Assembly: GCF_900083545.1 (NCBI RefSeq)
Contig: NZ_LT559262.1
Span: 3,026,324 to 3,090,323, forward strand
DNA from: Alistipes provencensis
GTDB lineage: Bacteria; Bacteroidota; Bacteroidia; Bacteroidales; Rikenellaceae
Direction of reading: 5' to 3'
DNA length: 64,000 bases
In this document: piece by piece, positions 9,082-17,106 of the stretch
Position numbering within the stretch: the stretch's first letter is position 1
How the letters are laid out: each line of letters begins with the position of its first letter
Program-made: the position numbers and the translations under genes
Notes under the pieces: generated by a model
What the model was told of the DNA's origin: nothing
Seen by the model: the letters and a program-made list of their open reading frames with translations, nothing else
Databases searched by the model: none

Positions 9082-9978
9082 ATGGAAGAAGTCATGAAAC
9101 TCGATTCAGTAGATAAATACAACAAACTGTTCGGACTCGAGACACGGCATCCGCTGGTGAGTGTGGTCGATCTGTCGCAGGCAACGCAGTGGCCGGAACA
9201 CATTAAGATCAACTACGGGGTATATGCCCTTTATCTGAAAGACACCTACTGCGGGAACATCCTATACGGACGCCAGAGTTACGACTATCAGGAGGGCACG
9301 ATTGTCAGTTTCGCCCCCGGTCAGGTAACGGAGACCGAGATGCAGAAAAACGTCCGGCCTAAAGCCCACGGCATTCTGTTCCATCCCGACCTGATTCGGG
9401 GTACGGCGCTCGGTCAGGAGATCAAGAACTACTCGTTCTTCTCTTATGCGACCCGTGAGGCGCTGCACCTGTCGGAGGAGGAACGGGCCACCGTCATGGA
9501 CTGTCTGCACAAAATCGAGGCGGAGTTGAAACACAGTATCGACAAACACAGCCGCCGGCTGATCTGTGCCAATATCGGGCTGCTGCTCGACTACTGTATG
9601 CGTTTCTACGAACGGCAGTTCACCACACGCGAAGAGGTGAACAAAGACATTGTCGTCCGTTTCGAACGACTGCTGGACGAGTATTTCGACAGCGACGCTC
9701 CGGTACGCGAGGGATTGCCGACCGTCAGGTATTTTGCCGATAAAGTGTTTCTGTCGGCGAATTATTTCGGCGATATGATCCGTAAACAGACGGGACAGAC
9801 CGCTTCGGAATATGTCCAGAACAAACTGATCGGGCGGGCCAAGGAAGCCCTGCTCGGCACGGACAAGACAACGAGTGAAATTGCTTACGCGCTGGGATTC
9901 CAATATCCGCAGCATCTGAGCCGGATGTTCAAACGGGTGACGGGCTGTACGCCCAATGAATTTCGCGCTCAGCGTTAG
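9082..9978 (+). CDS. AraC-family transcriptional regulator (first of a tandem pair)
   Basis: About 298 aa from MEEVMKLDSV; the frame is open back to 8881, but that part is AT-rich and holds the -7 box. The N-terminal cupin-like sensing domain (YGRQSYDYQEGTIVSFAPGQ) leads to a C-terminal two-helix-turn-helix AraC domain (LSANYFGDMIRKQTGQTASEY, IAYALGFQYPQHLSRMFKRVTGCTPNEFR). It is divergent from the flavin reductase-like cluster, which it probably controls. The downstream gene is a clear paralogue 17 bp away. Confidence 0.9.
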   Translation: MEEVMKLDSVDKYNKLFGLETRHPLVSVVDLSQATQWPEHIKINYGVYALYLKDTYCGNILYGRQSYDYQEGTIVSFAPGQVTETEMQKNVRPKAHGILFHPDLIRGTALGQEIKNYSFFSYATREALHLSEEERATVMDCLHKIEAELKHSIDKHSRRLICANIGLLLDYCMRFYERQFTTREEVNKDIVVRFERLLDEYFDSDAPVREGLPTVRYFADKVFLSANYFGDMIRKQTGQTASEYVQNKLIGRAKEALLGTDKTTSEIAYALGFQYPQHLSRMFKRVTGCTPNEFRAQR

Positions 9979-9995
9979 ATGCGATACGAAAGGCG

Positions 9996-10826
9996 ATGAA
10001 CGAACTGCAATTCCCCGGACTTTATATCGACGACGCAGCCGATCCGTGTGCTACTGTTCCGCATCTGTGCCGGTCGGGATATTATTGTCTGATATTAATG
10101 AATACCCCGGCTGAATCCTGCGCACGATACGGCCGGCAGCATTACGACTATTGCGACGGAACATTCGTCTGCTACCGGGCCGGTGCAGTCTGCAAGAAAA
10201 TCCCGGAATCCGGTCTGTGGACGGTTGCGTTCCATCCCGAGCTGTTCGAAGGGCGAACTTTAGAAAAGCGTATCGAAGAATATACATTTTTCTCATATGC
10301 ACTCAAGGAGGCATTGCATGTATCCAAGGAAGAGAAACGAATCCTCGCTTCGTGTGCCGATGATATCCGCAGGGAGCTTCTTCGAGGTGCGGATGCCTAC
10401 AAACGTACGATCCTGATACGGCATATCACCCGCCTGCTGGACTATGCGACCCGTTTTTACGAACGGCAGTTCATTGTCCGCGAGCCGGCTGACGAACTGT
10501 TGATCCGGCAATATGAAAACCTTGTCGAACAGTATATAGGCGAAGGAAAACTTGCGCAGATGCCCCTCACATCAGCCTGTTGTGCCGAACAGCTCCATTT
10601 GTCGGAGGCCTATTTCAACGATCTGCTTTTCCTACGCCTCGGACATACGCACAACTGCCATATCCAACTGAAACGTATCGAGTTGGCAAAGGCGAAACTG
10701 CGCTCTTCGGGCGAGCCTGTCTCCCGAATAGTACGCGAACTCGGATTTCCTTCGGTGCAGTATTTCTGTTTCCTTTTCAAAAAGATAACCGGAACGGCTC
10801 CGAATGAATATAGATGGTTGAATTGA
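9996..10826 (+). CDS. AraC-family transcriptional regulator (second of a tandem pair)
   Basis: A 276-aa paralogue of the preceding gene. Shared stretches include YGRQ.YDY, FHPEL, FFSYA.KEALH and FYERQF, followed by the AraC DNA-binding region (LSEAYFNDLLFLRLGHTHNCHIQ, FPSVQYFCFLFKKITGTAPNEYR). The sensing domain is shorter and more divergent than in the first copy, so it may read a different ligand. The 17-bp gap suggests co-transcription. It converges on the SDR gene downstream. Confidence 0.88.
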   Translation: MNELQFPGLYIDDAADPCATVPHLCRSGYYCLILMNTPAESCARYGRQHYDYCDGTFVCYRAGAVCKKIPESGLWTVAFHPELFEGRTLEKRIEEYTFFSYALKEALHVSKEEKRILASCADDIRRELLRGADAYKRTILIRHITRLLDYATRFYERQFIVREPADELLIRQYENLVEQYIGEGKLAQMPLTSACCAEQLHLSEAYFNDLLFLRLGHTHNCHIQLKRIELAKAKLRSSGEPVSRIVRELGFPSVQYFCFLFKKITGTAPNEYRWLN

Positions 10827-10857
10827 AAAAACTTGTATTCCAAGTTTTTTCAGTCCG

Positions 10858-11694
10858 TCAGTCGTTTTCGGGTTTCAGAGCTCCATAAAAGTAGGATGCC
10901 GTAGCGCCGCCGTCGATCAGGAAATCGGCTCCCGTAATAAACGCTCCCCGGTCGCTTATCAGCAGCTCGGCCACATTCGCAATCTCATCCGCCGTACCGG
11001 GACGCCCTGCCGGACATTTGGCGAACATATTCTTGTAAAAATCCCCTCGCGGCCCGTTGAACTCATCCAATGCCAGCGGGGTTACGACGATCCCCGGAGA
11101 GATCGAGTTGATACGGGCATCCCGTTCGCCCCATTTCACGGCCTCGGCCATTACCCGTTTCACGTTGCAGCGTTTGGCCATCTGGTAGGCGTGCAACGTA
11201 TCCCGGATATTTCGAGGTTGAAGAATATCGAGCGAGAGCAGTTCCTCTGTCGGTGTGCAGGCCAGTTGTTCGTCCTCGGCGGCGGTCAGTGCAGGCATCC
11301 GATGTCCCGATTGGCTGGAAATCGTAACGCCGACACCATCCTCTTTGATAACCTTACCGACTTCTTCGAGCAGAACGGCCGTTCCGTATAAGTCCACTTT
11401 CAATATGGTTTCTATCGAAGCCTGCGACGGCGACACGCCCGCCGCATTGACAAGCATCGAAATCTCACCGTATTTCCGGGCCTCGGCAATCAGGCTCAAT
11501 ATGGATGCTCTGGATGAAAGGTCCATTTCAACGGGTATTGCATCGAACCCGGCATTGTTCATGATCCGGGCAATATCCTCCGCATTTTCCGGCTTCTTAT
11601 CGCCCACGACTATTTTCTTTCCATAGCTCATGCGACAGGCTATTGCCATACCGATCTGACCGGCTCCGGTCAATATGAGGACATCCTGATTCAT
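10858..11694 (-). CDS. Short-chain dehydrogenase/reductase (SDR)
   Basis: About 278 aa from MNQDVLILTG; an earlier in-frame Met adds 10 unlikely residues. It is a classical SDR with the nucleotide-binding TGAGQIG at 9-15, a catalytic Ser in TISSQSGHR and YxxxK in YQMAKR, and the C-terminal GADFLIDGG typical of the family. NAD(P)-dependent oxidoreductase of unknown substrate. It is the last chromosomal gene before the integrated element and converges with the AraC genes. Confidence 0.88.
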   Translation of the reverse strand: MNQDVLILTGAGQIGMAIACRMSYGKKIVVGDKKPENAEDIARIMNNAGFDAIPVEMDLSSRASILSLIAEARKYGEISMLVNAAGVSPSQASIETILKVDLYGTAVLLEEVGKVIKEDGVGVTISSQSGHRMPALTAAEDEQLACTPTEELLSLDILQPRNIRDTLHAYQMAKRCNVKRVMAEAVKWGERDARINSISPGIVVTPLALDEFNGPRGDFYKNMFAKCPAGRPGTADEIANVAELLISDRGAFITGADFLIDGGATASYFYGALKPEND

Positions 11695-11869
11695 TTGTCT
11701 TTCATTATTTATTTCTACCGGCAAAATTAAAGCTTTATTAATCAGGGAGCCTTAACTCCATTACCGATTGTCTTACCGGAATTACGGATTTTGATATTTA
11801 TGCTTTGCATGGCTGCCTTCCTTCCGCAAACACAGTCTGTTTTGCTTCAATATGCGCTCGTCCGCCAAC

Positions 11870-11896
11870 AAAAAAAGAGGCCTTAAAAGACCTCTT
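11870..11896 (-). terminator. Displaced original tRNA-Gly terminator
   Basis: On the minus strand a near-perfect palindromic stem (AAGAGGTCTT/AAGGCCTCTT, 11875-11896) is followed by seven T. It directly abuts a 13-bp copy of the tRNA-Gly 3' end at 11898-11910. I infer that this was the tRNA gene's own terminator before the element inserted between tRNA and terminator. The 11695-11869 stretch holds no gene. Confidence 0.7.
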
Positions 11897-11897
11897 C

Positions 11898-11910
11898 GAG
11901 CGGAAAACGG
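11898..11910. repeat. Left attachment repeat of the integrated element
   Basis: GAGCGGAAAACGG is identical and in the same orientation to 21121-21133, which is the 3' end of the tRNA-Gly gene. Sequence diverges on both sides. It marks the end of the element far from the integrase. Confidence 0.75.
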
Positions 11911-12069
11911 AAACCAAACCTTCGGCTTCTTTCCGTTATGTATCAATATGTTACGGCGTTCTTTAGTTTTTTAGGTTACCGATAAGCAGCTCACCTTTTG
12001 CGCCTTGCTGCATTTCTATGCGTCAATACAAAGATACACAATCTTTTAGACAAAAACAAATCTTTTATT

Positions 12070-13035
12070 CTATCTATTTTGGCGGAGTATTTTATCGTAT
12101 CCGTCGAAATCCATCAGGTCGAACGATTCCACCCGCTCCCCCGCTTCCCGCCGGGCGGCTATGATCTCCAACAGTTGCCGGAATTGCCGGAACCGTCTTA
12201 TCGCGTCGGCTCCCGACGGGGTTGCCCGGCCTGCAGCCCACATATCATGCCTTACGGCATAGGCGTATGCGAACACCTTGAGCGAAAGATGATCGTGGCG
12301 CGGCGTTTCCCGCAGGCGGAATATCGCGTCCGTATCGTCCGGGGTCGTCAGGTAATGATACCATCCCGGCGGTGGCTCGGACCGCCATTTGCGCACGAAG
12401 ACCGTCGGCAGGTGTTCCGCCCGGATCACGAAATTATTACGCCGCAGGTAGGCGACGCTCTGCCGAATCTCCTGATAGGGATCGTAATAGGGGCTTTCGT
12501 ATATTCGGTACTGCTTCCGGTCGGCCGGATAATGCAGGCTCGCATAGCCGGGATGGAGCAGCTCGTATTGCACGGGCAGCGGCACGGCCATATCCGTCAG
12601 CAGTTCGCGCAGCAGTCCGACCATCTGCGCTCCGGCATGGTGTTCTTGAAAAACAAGCAGGTCGCAACGCTCGATAAACAGCCGGAACAGCTCCGGAGGC
12701 GAAAAACGCTCCGCGCACCGCTCCATCACCTCCCGGCGATCCGCCGCGTCGATTATCGGGTTGCATTCGGCGGCTTTGCCGTGCGAAACGTTTTGCAGAT
12801 ATTCCCGCCATTGTCGGGCCGTCAGCACGACGGCGACCTCCAACCCGGAGTGCTTCGCCCGTTGTTCCAAAAGGCAGGCCGCAACCGACCGCTCGGCTTT
12901 GCCCGTCAGGGCGATCAGCACCCGGACGCGCGACATGGATTTCAGATAGTATGCGGCGAGTTGTTCGAAATACTGCGCCGTGCGGAGACTGCGGCCGCAG
13001 CCGTACAGGATGCCGAGGGTAAAGGCAGGTTCCAT
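12070..13035 (-). CDS. Unrecognised 321-aa cargo protein
   Basis: I do not recognise this protein. I start it at MEPAFTLGIL, because the earlier Met at 13080 would put a large terminator-like hairpin inside the gene. The N-terminal half alternates hydrophobic strands and helices (FTLGILYGCGRS, VRVLIALTG, LEVAVVLTARQW, DLLVFQEHHAGAQM), suggesting a Rossmann-like fold. The C-terminal half is helical and rich in Arg and aromatic residues. No signal peptide or membrane segment is seen. Upstream on the same strand lie two terminator-like hairpins and a candidate structured RNA. A defence or RNA-linked role is only a guess from context. Confidence 0.7.
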   Translation of the reverse strand: MEPAFTLGILYGCGRSLRTAQYFEQLAAYYLKSMSRVRVLIALTGKAERSVAACLLEQRAKHSGLEVAVVLTARQWREYLQNVSHGKAAECNPIIDAADRREVMERCAERFSPPELFRLFIERCDLLVFQEHHAGAQMVGLLRELLTDMAVPLPVQYELLHPGYASLHYPADRKQYRIYESPYYDPYQEIRQSVAYLRRNNFVIRAEHLPTVFVRKWRSEPPPGWYHYLTTPDDTDAIFRLRETPRHDHLSLKVFAYAYAVRHDMWAAGRATPSGADAIRRFRQFRQLLEIIAARREAGERVESFDLMDFDGYDKILRQNR

Positions 13036-13054
13036 AGTTTGTGGTTGTCGGATT

Positions 13055-13134
13055 AAAAAGCGGATGCGGGGCCGAAACAATCAAGTGACGCAACTTCACA
13101 GATTGAAGAATTCGTTTCGGTCGCCCGCATCCGC
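13055..13134 (-). terminator. Leader terminator 19 nt before the unknown gene
   Basis: Read leftward, arms of 11 bp (13124-13134 with 13060-13070) plus 7 bp (13114-13120 with 13072-13078) enclose a smaller hairpin and are followed by TTTTT at 13055-13059. The start codon is at 13033-13035. A terminator this close to a start suggests attenuation or dosage control of the gene. Confidence 0.6.
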
Positions 13135-13135
13135 A

Positions 13136-13209
13136 AAATAAAAAGGACGGCCGGGCACGGGATTACTTGCGTGTTACTACCAGATTTCAGGGCCATGTCC
13201 GCCGTCCTT
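13136..13209 (-). terminator. Second leader hairpin with T-tract
   Basis: Read leftward, 9-bp arms (13201-13209 with 13143-13151) are followed by a T-rich tract. It is the middle of three leftward terminator-like structures between the RNA promoter and the unknown gene. The loop is long (about 49 nt), so folding is less certain than for its neighbours. Confidence 0.45.
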
Positions 13210-13342
13210 GTGAAGCCACCGGCAGATACGGCAAGACCCGCCGACCAAGGGCCGACGAATGCCGAAAACGCCTCTTTTCGATTGATTTGCCGTGACATAA
13301 TACCGGGGTTGAGATTTGTGTGAGTGCGCCCCGGATGGAAAT

Positions 13343-13660
13343 AAAAAAGGGGCGCATTTGCAGCCCCGTTAAGCAGGTCGTGGAAAACCCGAATCAGTAA
13401 GCTGTCCTGCGCCCTTGTCTGCCCCGCCCGTAAAGGGCAGGACACAAAAGGACTGACAACTATTATACCTGATTCAAACCCTCCCGCAAGAGGTTTCCAC
13501 GTTTGCTTAACGGTATAAAGAGTTGTTTACCCTTTATATGTTATGTCCGTCGGCTATGCCGAGTCGAGATAATTCCTTGAAGTTTGCATAGTAGTTGCTT
13601 GCCAGTTTGTTCCCGGACGGCCTCTGCCGCCCCTATACAACGAAACTGCTTCAAGAAATC
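13343..13660 (-). ncRNA. Candidate structured non-coding RNA, about 320 nt
   Basis: The stretch is densely self-complementary. Stems on the minus strand: 15 bp with a 2-nt bulge (13643-13659 with 13572-13585), CGGC/GCCG tetraloops at 13618-13629 and 13551-13561, a 7-bp stem (13532-13538 with 13514-13520), a long helix (13494-13501 and 13469-13475 with 13379-13386 and 13391-13397) enclosing a 12-bp bulged stem at 13403-13444, and a GGGGC hairpin (13349-13366) followed by TTTTTT. A TATATTTG box lies just upstream. I see no RNase P, tmRNA or SRP signature, and there is no reverse transcriptase to make this a retron. Boundaries are approximate. Confidence 0.55.
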
Positions 13661-13666
13661 GTGAAA

Positions 13667-13674
13667 CAAATATA
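13667..13674 (-). promoter_or_regulatory. -7 element for the candidate ncRNA
   Basis: TATATTTG on the minus strand is a perfect TAnnTTTG box, with a weak GTTG about 22 nt upstream. Transcription would begin near 13660 and run leftward through the structured region. A rightward -7 box (TAATTTTG, 13729-13736) serves the MNT-HEPN gene, so promoters diverge here. Confidence 0.5.
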
Positions 13675-13741
13675 CGAACAATTTCGAATCTAATACCAAC
13701 GGGCCGTGTGTTTTTGGAAAAATCTTGCTAATTTTGTGGGT

Positions 13742-14623
13742 ATGAAGAACTCCATCGACTTTCTGCCCGAACGCAAACAGCGGGATTTACGCGAATTGGC
13801 CGCACTGATCCGCGACGAGGTGAAAGATGTCGTTATGATTATCCTATACGGGAGTTATGCGGCGAATACCTATGTCGAACGCGACGAACGGCGCGACTAC
13901 GGCGTGCGGACAATCTACATGAGCGACTACGATCTGCTGGTCGTTACCAAGCGTCGGCTGGGAGAACGGGAAAGCACGGTAGAGGCCCGCGTTAGGGAGC
14001 GGTTTGCAGCCGAGAAGAACGACGAGAACCTGCCCCGACCCCAGATTATCAACGAAAGCATCTCCAAGCTGAACGACGCCCTGACGATGGGCCGTTATTT
14101 CTACGTCGAGATCGTCGCAAAGGGAATCATGCTCTACGATTCGGGCGAATGTCAGTTAACCACGCCAAAAGAATTGGACTATGCGGAGATTAAGGTAATG
14201 GCGGAGGAATATTATAATAAACGAGTAGCAGACGCTAACGATTATTTATGGGGTGCTTTACAATACTATAACGTATCCAAATACGATAAGGCAATTTTTC
14301 TTCTTCACCAAGCTACCGAAAATTATTTAAAGGTTATTCCGTTAGTCTATATCCTTTACGGATATAAAGAACATGATCTTGAATTTCTGATCGGGAAATG
14401 TAAACCCTATACGTTGGAACTGGCAAAAGTATTCCCCTGCGACACGGACGAAGAAAAACGCCTGTTCGACCTGTTGCGCCGCGCCTATCTGGAGGCACGC
14501 TACAATGACAAATTCGTTGTAACGAAAGCCGACATCGACGCCCTCGTCCCCAAGATCGAACTATTGCGCAATATTACAGAAAGGATTTGCATAGAGCGTA
14601 TCAATAAATATCTCTCAATATAA
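13742..14623 (+). CDS. MNT nucleotidyltransferase-HEPN fusion protein
   Basis: A 293-aa protein started at MKNSIDFLPE, 6 nt after a TAATTTTG box. Residues about 20-75 carry the polymerase-beta-type nucleotidyltransferase signature (ILYGSYAAN, then SDYDLLVV with the DxD). The C-terminal half is a HEPN-like helical domain (KYDKAIFLLHQATENYLK). Separate MNT and HEPN proteins form toxin-antitoxin pairs in which MNT AMPylates the HEPN RNase; here both are on one chain. I see no R-x4-6-H motif in the HEPN part, so RNase activity is doubtful. It overlaps the next gene by one base, so the two are probably co-expressed. Such fusions are frequent in Bacteroidetes mobile DNA. Confidence 0.85.
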   Translation: MKNSIDFLPERKQRDLRELAALIRDEVKDVVMIILYGSYAANTYVERDERRDYGVRTIYMSDYDLLVVTKRRLGERESTVEARVRERFAAEKNDENLPRPQIINESISKLNDALTMGRYFYVEIVAKGIMLYDSGECQLTTPKELDYAEIKVMAEEYYNKRVADANDYLWGALQYYNVSKYDKAIFLLHQATENYLKVIPLVYILYGYKEHDLEFLIGKCKPYTLELAKVFPCDTDEEKRLFDLLRRAYLEARYNDKFVVTKADIDALVPKIELLRNITERICIERINKYLSI

Positions 14624-15273
14624 TGAAAGAAGTACTTATTACTATTATAAGCGCGATAGGGCTTGGTAGTCTTATTACCTTTTTTATCAAACGATATGAT
14701 GAGAAGAAATCCATAAAGCAAAAGGCATTAACAGACACCTTGAATCATATTTGTGGATATAGTAAATCTATTTCAGAATTTATGCTGGAACATACTTATG
14801 CATTTAAAGAATTTAATGACAGATATGTTATCCCAGATAGCCTTGACTCGGATATTGACGTCCAAAATAAAGATATAGCTCAACTTGAAGAAATGCAAAG
14901 TCATGGCGAGGTAGATTGTGTAGAATATAATTCATTGCAGCAGAAAATATTTCAACAGCAAATTGCATTAAAAGATAAGTTGACTGAAATTCGTAATAAT
15001 AGAAACAAAGAAGAGCTTAAATTCGTTGCAAGATTTAAAGAATTGAGAACAAATATATCATCATATAATAATCTACTCAATATAACAAAAGTGAATGGAA
15101 GTAAATATCCAGACATTTATAAAGCAATTGGGGAACTTGACGTTAATACTGTGGCAATTTTACTCTTTGACGAAAAAATAATTGCTAAAGAGAGTCTGAA
15201 ATTATTTGACTTATTTGCGAAGCAGCTTAATCAGATAGAAAAGATCAAGTTTCTTATCAACAAAAAAAATTAG
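14623..15273 (+). CDS. Membrane-anchored coiled-coil protein, unknown
   Basis: A 216-aa protein I do not recognise. Residues 3-22 form a transmembrane helix (VLITIISAIGLGSLITFFI). The rest is charged and helical, with probable coiled coils (around 80-135), facing the cytoplasm if the anchor is N-out. Base composition is very AT-rich compared with the host, a sign of transfer. Its start overlaps the stop of the MNT-HEPN gene (TAATG), which indicates translational coupling and a shared role. Confidence 0.75.
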   Translation: MKEVLITIISAIGLGSLITFFIKRYDEKKSIKQKALTDTLNHICGYSKSISEFMLEHTYAFKEFNDRYVIPDSLDSDIDVQNKDIAQLEEMQSHGEVDCVEYNSLQQKIFQQQIALKDKLTEIRNNRNKEELKFVARFKELRTNISSYNNLLNITKVNGSKYPDIYKAIGELDVNTVAILLFDEKIIAKESLKLFDLFAKQLNQIEKIKFLINKKN

Positions 15274-15286
15274 CTCCAATGCTTTA

Positions 15287-16717
15287 TTATATTCCCCGCC
15301 CCTTCTTCTGTTTCGAAGATATTAAGTTGTAGGTTTTTACCTGCGGCCTCGGTTTCTGTTGCTGTTCCGGTTTCACCTGCGATTTCGGCTCGGGTTTCAT
15401 CTCTTGCGGCTGTTGCACGGATAATACGCACTCGGTCAGCATGTCTTTCTGTCCGGGCTTTGATTCCACCCCGAACCGGAGGCGGTAAGGCGTTCCGTCC
15501 TGTCTGCGGAACGCCTTAATCAACCCCTGTTCGGAATACAACTGTTTCTGTTCCTGCACCGTCAGCCGACAGCCTTTTGTCGCCGTAACCAATTCACGGG
15601 TAAAGGCTTCATCCCTGCGGCGCAGGGCGATAAGGGTGTATTGCACCCCTCCTGCATTGTCGAACCAGTATTCGCGCAGCATATTTGCATCGCTGTGGCG
15701 AACGATTATCCGCAGCATCCGGTTCTCCTGCAACTGCCGCCATTGCTCCTGCGTAAATCGTGTACCGCCGATTTCGACCTGCTGCGGCGCGGAGGGTTTC
15801 GGTACGGCTGAAGCCGGTTGTGTCTGCTGCGACTGTTGCAGGCGGGGTGTTTCTTCCCGCTTGACCTGCGGCGGTTGCGGCCTTTCTGCTTTCCGCGGCT
15901 TCGGCGTTGTGTCGCGTTCCTGCTCCCGCCGTCTTTCCCGCATGTATTTGATCTCCTCATCGGCCGTTTCCCGTGCCAACGTCTCGACCCGTTCGCGGAT
16001 CGTCTTCGACAATCCGGCATAGCTGAATTTGCGGTCTACCTGCGAGCCTTTGAATGTCAGTCCGTCTTTGGCAAAGGTTACGCCCTGAACCGCTTTCTTC
16101 GGGTCGTTGCCCCGGTGGATGAACTGCATGCCGATCCCCTGCCGTTTCAGCTTGGCCGACAGGTCGGTTATCCGGTCGCATTTGGGCAGGATGCGGGTTA
16201 TGGCGTCGAATACCTCCTGTCGCACCCTGTCCGCTCCGTGGAGCCGTTCGGTCTTTATGTCTTGCCTGCCGTTGGAGAATGTCAGCCCGTATCGGCGTTT
16301 AAGCTGTTTGCAGACTTTGACGTTCCGGCGGCGTTCGTTCTTATCCGCCACAAGCGTCCGGTCGTATTTCACCCGGTTGTAGATAATATGCAGGTGGGGA
16401 TGTTCCGTGTCGTTGTGCCGGGCAACAATATACTGCGTGTCGGCAATTCCCATGCGCTCCATGTAAGCCGCCGCCAGTTCCCGCATCCGCTCGTCGGTCA
16501 GCGTCGGTGCATCGTCCCGGTGGAACGAGAGCGAGATATGCCCCACGACCTTTGCAATCTCCCGGCGGGCCTTGCGCTGGAAGTTGAAGTCGTCGATTAT
16601 CGACCGGATGCTTTCGGTATCTACCCCGTCGCTCTCCAGCAGGCGGGCTTTCTCTTTCATGAGGACATACTCGACGGCTCCGCCGAACGATTTGCCCGTT
16701 ACGATTTTTCCTATCAT
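15287..16717 (-). CDS. Relaxase/mobilization nuclease (MobP type)
   Basis: A 476-aa relaxase that would nick the element at its oriT and pilot the strand during transfer. The N-terminal 250 residues hold the nuclease domain, with a metal-binding histidine cluster HPHLH at 106-110 followed by IIYNRVKYDR. The C-terminal half is a Pro/Gln-rich linker and a less conserved tail. The catalytic Tyr is probably among the N-terminal tyrosines (Tyr17 is plausible) but cannot be fixed by eye. It starts 2 nt after mobC ends. Length and order match other Bacteroidetes mobilizable elements. Confidence 0.9.
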   Translation of the reverse strand: MIGKIVTGKSFGGAVEYVLMKEKARLLESDGVDTESIRSIIDDFNFQRKARREIAKVVGHISLSFHRDDAPTLTDERMRELAAAYMERMGIADTQYIVARHNDTEHPHLHIIYNRVKYDRTLVADKNERRRNVKVCKQLKRRYGLTFSNGRQDIKTERLHGADRVRQEVFDAITRILPKCDRITDLSAKLKRQGIGMQFIHRGNDPKKAVQGVTFAKDGLTFKGSQVDRKFSYAGLSKTIRERVETLARETADEEIKYMRERRREQERDTTPKPRKAERPQPPQVKREETPRLQQSQQTQPASAVPKPSAPQQVEIGGTRFTQEQWRQLQENRMLRIIVRHSDANMLREYWFDNAGGVQYTLIALRRRDEAFTRELVTATKGCRLTVQEQKQLYSEQGLIKAFRRQDGTPYRLRFGVESKPGQKDMLTECVLSVQQPQEMKPEPKSQVKPEQQQKPRPQVKTYNLISSKQKKGRGI

Positions 16718-16719
16718 TG

Positions 16720-17076
16720 CTACTCTCTTTTCAGTTTGGCAATCATCCGATTGTAAAACCGGATGATCCGGATCAGCTCCGCTTCCCGCGTTGCGGCTCC
16801 TGCGGCATTCTGGGCTTTGGCAAGCTGGTTCAGGTTGTTCTTCTCGCGGGTCAGCTCGGCGATCAGGCCCAGTTCTTCGGGACTGGCCGGGGCAATGACT
16901 TTTCCGGCAAGCACCATTTGCCGGGCATATTCCGACAGGGTCAGCCTGCCTTTCGCTGCGCTTTGTTGCAAAGTTTGCATCTGGGCGGCCGTTACGCGGA
17001 AACGGACGGTTTCGGAGTGCTTTGCGGCGGCGGTTTTGGGCGGTCTGCCGCCCTTGTTCTTTCGGTTCTCGGCCAT
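16720..17076 (-). CDS. MobC-like relaxosome accessory protein
   Basis: A 118-aa DNA-binding protein. A basic N-terminus (NRKNKGGRPPKT) is followed by a ribbon-helix-helix-like segment (SETVRFRVTAAQMQTLQQSA) and the family's helical C-terminus (LTREKNNLNQLAKAQNA). MobC proteins bind oriT and help the relaxase nick. It lies directly upstream of the relaxase gene, and its start codon sits inside a large inverted repeat. Confidence 0.85.
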   Translation of the reverse strand: MAENRKNKGGRPPKTAAAKHSETVRFRVTAAQMQTLQQSAAKGRLTLSEYARQMVLAGKVIAPASPEELGLIAELTREKNNLNQLAKAQNAAGAATREAELIRIIRFYNRMIAKLKRE

Positions 17077-17106
17077 GCGCGAACCCGTGTTAGTTCAGCG
17101 CATGGC
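17072..17106. promoter_or_regulatory. Inverted repeat covering the mobC start codon
   Basis: GCCATGCGC-GAAC (17072-17084) pairs with GTTC-A-GCGCATGGC (17093-17106), 13 bp with one bulged base. The mobC ATG lies in the left arm. It could be an operator, part of oriT, or an mRNA hairpin that hides the start. Confidence 0.55.

Noticed and set aside
13343..13660. RNase P RNA, tmRNA or a retron msr-msd as identity of the structured region
   Set aside because: No conserved RNase P core, no tmRNA ends or tag frame, and no reverse transcriptase gene nearby.
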